A stretch of 64,000 nt of DNA, taken from assembly GCF_042159835.1 (NCBI RefSeq), contig NZ_JBBVGT010000002.1, forward strand, positions 1 to 64,000, read 5' to 3'. The notes under the pieces are model-generated. The model had not been told where the DNA came from, did no database searches, and saw only the letters and a list, made by a program, of their open reading frames with translations. How positions within the stretch are numbered: position 1 is the stretch's first letter; each line of letters opens with the position of its first letter. Shown here piece after piece: positions 61,488-64,000 of this stretch. A program made the position numbers and the translations under genes. Source of the stretch: Albibacterium profundi. Its GTDB lineage: Bacteria > Bacteroidota > Bacteroidia > Sphingobacteriales > Sphingobacteriaceae.

Positions 61488-63806
61488 ATGATCTTACTAA
61501 AAAAGAGTTATATACTTTTTGCTATACTATTTATTCCATTTTTGTTATTCGCTCAAGATAAGTGCGAACTGACGATCAAAGGACGTGTACTCGACTCGGA
61601 CACACAGCTTCCTTTGGCCGGCTCGTCGATCTATTTGGTCGAAAAAGAAGTGGCGACACAGGCCGACGGGCATGGATATTTTTCATTTCAAAATATCTGT
61701 ACAGGCGACTACACGATTGAGATAACCAACTTAGGTTTCGAAACATCTGTGCAGACAATTCACGTTACAGCCAAAGACGAGTCTCATACATTCTTTATGG
61801 AACATGAAGGAGTTGTCCTGCATGACGTAAATGTTGTAGGCCATCAGCCAACACTTCGGACAACAGCAGCCAACACCACATTGGGACAAGAAGAATTGAA
61901 CAAATCCAAAGGTGAAGTGCTCGCAGAAATCTTACAAGACATACCGGGCGTTACCATGATGCAAACCGGAGCAACAATTGCAAAACCGGTCATTCATGGC
62001 ATGCACAGTAATCGTGTATTAATGGTAAACAATGGCATTAAACAGGAAGGACAGCAATGGGGTGCAGAGCATGCGCCGGAAATAGACCCCTTCATCGCGT
62101 CTGAAATTACCGTTATTAAAGGCGCAGAATCGGTTAAATATGGTGCAGAAGCTATTGGCGGAGTTATTTTGGTAGAACCTTCTCCTCTACCGATCAATGG
62201 TGGACTTTCAGGCAGTGTCGATTTGGTTGGAAGCACGAACGGTCGTGTTGGAACAGCTTCGGCTATGTTAGAGTCTGATTTTAAGCCATTACCTGGACTC
62301 TCATGGCGAGTCCAAGGAACTTTAAAGAAAGGTGGCAATTTGCAAACTGCCGACTATTATCTGAACAATACTGGTATTCGAGAAAGTAATTATTCCGCAG
62401 CTCTATCATACCGGAAAAGCAAGCTCCATTTGGATGCCTATTACAGTCATTTCAATACCGACCTTGGTATTTTTGAAGGTGCGCACGTGGGATCAGTCGA
62501 CGACCTGAATGCGGCGATCGACCATGGCCGTCCCTTTACGGACGGTGCCTTTACGTATGATATCGACGTTCCTCGCCAGTCGGTTATCCATGATCTGGTG
62601 AAACTAAAAATACATAAGGACCTGAACGAAGGAACGCAATTGGATATCCAGTATGGATTTCAGCGCAATGCGCGACAGGAATATGATACTCGCAGAGGCG
62701 ATCGAAGTTCTATACCAGCCCTCGACCTGGTACTGAATTCGCATAGTTTAGATGTTAGCTATGACCGGATCAATGCCAACAGCCTTCGCTCTCTATTCGG
62801 CATCAATGCTACGGCAATTATAAGCAACAACATCCCTGGTACGATGGCTACACCGATTATCCCTAATTACGACAGCTATGGATTTGGAGCTTTTGTTGTT
62901 GAACGATTGGTTAAGGAGAAATACGACCTAGAAGCAGGAATCCGCTATGACTTCAAAACGTTGGACGCCGCAGGATATCGCGGTAATGAGTTCTATGGCG
63001 GTCAACACGATTTTCATAATGTTTCCGGCTCTTTGGGTATACTTTGGCGTTTTCATCGGGACTGGAATTTGAAGAGCAATCTTGGATTATCTTGGCGTCC
63101 ACCAACGGTCAACGAGCTGTATAGCGATGGCTTGCACCATGGTTCGGCATCGATTGAAGTCGGCGACAACAATCTAAAGAGCGAACAGGGTTATAAATGG
63201 ATCAATACGCTGAGCTATTCGAAAGAAAAACTACGGATTGAACTCAACGGCTATGCGCATTATCTCAAAAACTATATCTACTTGAATCCTACGGGTGAGG
63301 TGGTGGAAAGTTTACGAGGCGCCTTCCCTGTTTTCCATTATGAGCAAACGGATGCACTTTTTATGGGTGCCGATCTCACAGCGTCATACCAACTCCCCTA
63401 TGGTTTCCTGTACGGTCTAAAAGGGTCCTACTTATACGCGGATGATTTAGAGGCGACAGGAAACCTTCCGATGATCCCTTCTAACCGTTTAGATAACAAG
63501 CTACAGTATGCAAGAACCTTAGAAAGCAGTCGATTTTCTAATTTTTTCATTGAAGCCCAACTTCAAACGGTGTTTGAGCAAACAAGGTATAACAAAGAGA
63601 GTGATTTTACCCCAGCACCGGCAACTTACAATCTAGTTAACATAAATGCCGGCACAAAAATTAAATTGAATGAACAAACCGTTGGTATCCATGTATCAGC
63701 AAACAATTTACTGAACGTTTCTTATAAAGAATACATGAATCGCTTTCGGTATTACGCACATGATTTGGGCAGAAACATCAGCTTACGATTATCCTATAAT
63801 TTTTAA
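61488..63806 (+). CDS. TonB-dependent receptor, probably for metal uptake
   Basis: A 772-aa outer-membrane receptor. It has a signal peptide (MILLKKSYILFAILFIPFLLFAQ), a carboxypeptidase-like domain (about 25-105), plug with IPGVTMMQTGATIAKPVIHGMHSNRVLMVNNGIKQEGQQWG, and a barrel ending in LRLSYNF. The plug is of the ZnuD-like group. Start 61488 is preferred because it begins the signal; a TTG at 61440 gives a poor N-terminus. The His-rich protein upstream and the lipoprotein downstream fit a metal-uptake cluster. Confidence 0.88.
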   Translation: MILLKKSYILFAILFIPFLLFAQDKCELTIKGRVLDSDTQLPLAGSSIYLVEKEVATQADGHGYFSFQNICTGDYTIEITNLGFETSVQTIHVTAKDESHTFFMEHEGVVLHDVNVVGHQPTLRTTAANTTLGQEELNKSKGEVLAEILQDIPGVTMMQTGATIAKPVIHGMHSNRVLMVNNGIKQEGQQWGAEHAPEIDPFIASEITVIKGAESVKYGAEAIGGVILVEPSPLPINGGLSGSVDLVGSTNGRVGTASAMLESDFKPLPGLSWRVQGTLKKGGNLQTADYYLNNTGIRESNYSAALSYRKSKLHLDAYYSHFNTDLGIFEGAHVGSVDDLNAAIDHGRPFTDGAFTYDIDVPRQSVIHDLVKLKIHKDLNEGTQLDIQYGFQRNARQEYDTRRGDRSSIPALDLVLNSHSLDVSYDRINANSLRSLFGINATAIISNNIPGTMATPIIPNYDSYGFGAFVVERLVKEKYDLEAGIRYDFKTLDAAGYRGNEFYGGQHDFHNVSGSLGILWRFHRDWNLKSNLGLSWRPPTVNELYSDGLHHGSASIEVGDNNLKSEQGYKWINTLSYSKEKLRIELNGYAHYLKNYIYLNPTGEVVESLRGAFPVFHYEQTDALFMGADLTASYQLPYGFLYGLKGSYLYADDLEATGNLPMIPSNRLDNKLQYARTLESSRFSNFFIEAQLQTVFEQTRYNKESDFTPAPATYNLVNINAGTKIKLNEQTVGIHVSANNLLNVSYKEYMNRFRYYAHDLGRNISLRLSYNF

Positions 63807-63852
63807 CTATTAACAGAAAAACAAAATGATTACCATTAAAAACACTTATACA

Positions 63853-64000
63853 ATGAAAAAGAGTCAACTACTATCCATCCTCTCTTTAGCGCTGATCATC
63901 GCATTCAGCTTTTCTTCATGCTCAAAGGACGATCCTGTTCCAGAGATCGACCAAGAAGAATATGATGCAGCTGAATTAGAATTCGTTTCTTTGGAAACGA
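63853..64000 (+). CDS. Lipoprotein (partial, runs off the window)
   Basis: The first 49 codons of a lipoprotein: MKKSQLLSILSLALIIAFSFSSC with lipobox SSC, then SKDDPVPEIDQEEYDAAELEF. An in-frame ATG at 63826 is an alternative start. It is 46 bp after the TonB receptor gene and probably its operon partner. Family cannot be told from this much sequence. Confidence 0.75.
   Translation, partial: MKKSQLLSILSLALIIAFSFSSCSKDDPVPEIDQEEYDAAELEFVSLET

Overview
The window joins two kinds of DNA. From about 18.2 kb to the end it is AT-rich chromosome of a Bacteroidetes bacterium, probably a Sphingobacteriaceae relative (Sphingobacterium/Pedobacter/Olivibacter-like). The signs are gldK/L/M/N of gliding and type IX secretion, SusC/SusD, paired DUF3857 transglutaminase proteins and IS1380/IS1595-family insertion sequences. 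The first 18.2 kb is mostly GC-rich proteobacterial DNA.

Left part (1-18233): the window opens inside the end of one IS1380-family element (1-120). A second, complete copy in the same orientation lies at 15586-18233 and carries a nested IS1595-family element (15625-16607) with a perfect 8-bp target duplication. Between the copies is about 15.46 kb that I recognise from memory as a GIsul2-type genomic island. It has a tyrosine integrase, an AlpA-like protein, IncQ-type RepA and RepC with 22-bp iterons, a StbC-like antitoxin, TrbJ-TrbK-TrbL of a P-type type IV secretion system, an arsR-arsH-arsC-acr3 operon, a serine resolvase, ISCR2 (CR2), a glmM fragment and sul2. Both inner IS junctions carry TAATA, and the sul2 upstream region is at the other end of the segment. 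The best reading is that a circular excised island, carrying one IS1380 copy just upstream of sul2, was taken up whole into the Bacteroidetes chromosome, where it interrupts a DUF3857/transglutaminase gene. Two guaA-3'-end-like attachment sites with identical geometry lie in the island (321-413 and 12489-12581).

Middle (18.2-36.2 kb): two DUF3857/transglutaminase genes (one truncated by the IS), a DEAD-box helicase, glpD and glpT, then a rearranged gliding cluster (gldL-gldM on plus facing gldK-gldN on minus), an outer-membrane barrel protein, a GreA-like protein, a frameshifted ABC exporter, an MBL-fold hydrolase, and VOC and SRPBCC proteins.

Right (36.2-59.3 kb): a large minus-strand carbohydrate locus. 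One unit is GH172(b)-SusC-SusD-DUF4886 and ends at a strong terminator. A second is GH172(a)-DUF6786-FucI-FucP-ribulokinase-six-hairpin-like protein-LacI regulator, followed by a CocE-type hydrolase and a sulfatase. The same LacI-type operator (GCTTANNCGTTTAAGC) precedes both units. GH172 with FucI and ribulokinase, and no aldolase, points to D-arabinose or D-arabinofuranose glycans rather than L-fucose as substrate. After a repeat-rich gap come a tRNA-His, a XerC/D recombinase, a small His-rich protein, a TonB receptor and the start of a lipoprotein gene, which look like a metal-uptake group.
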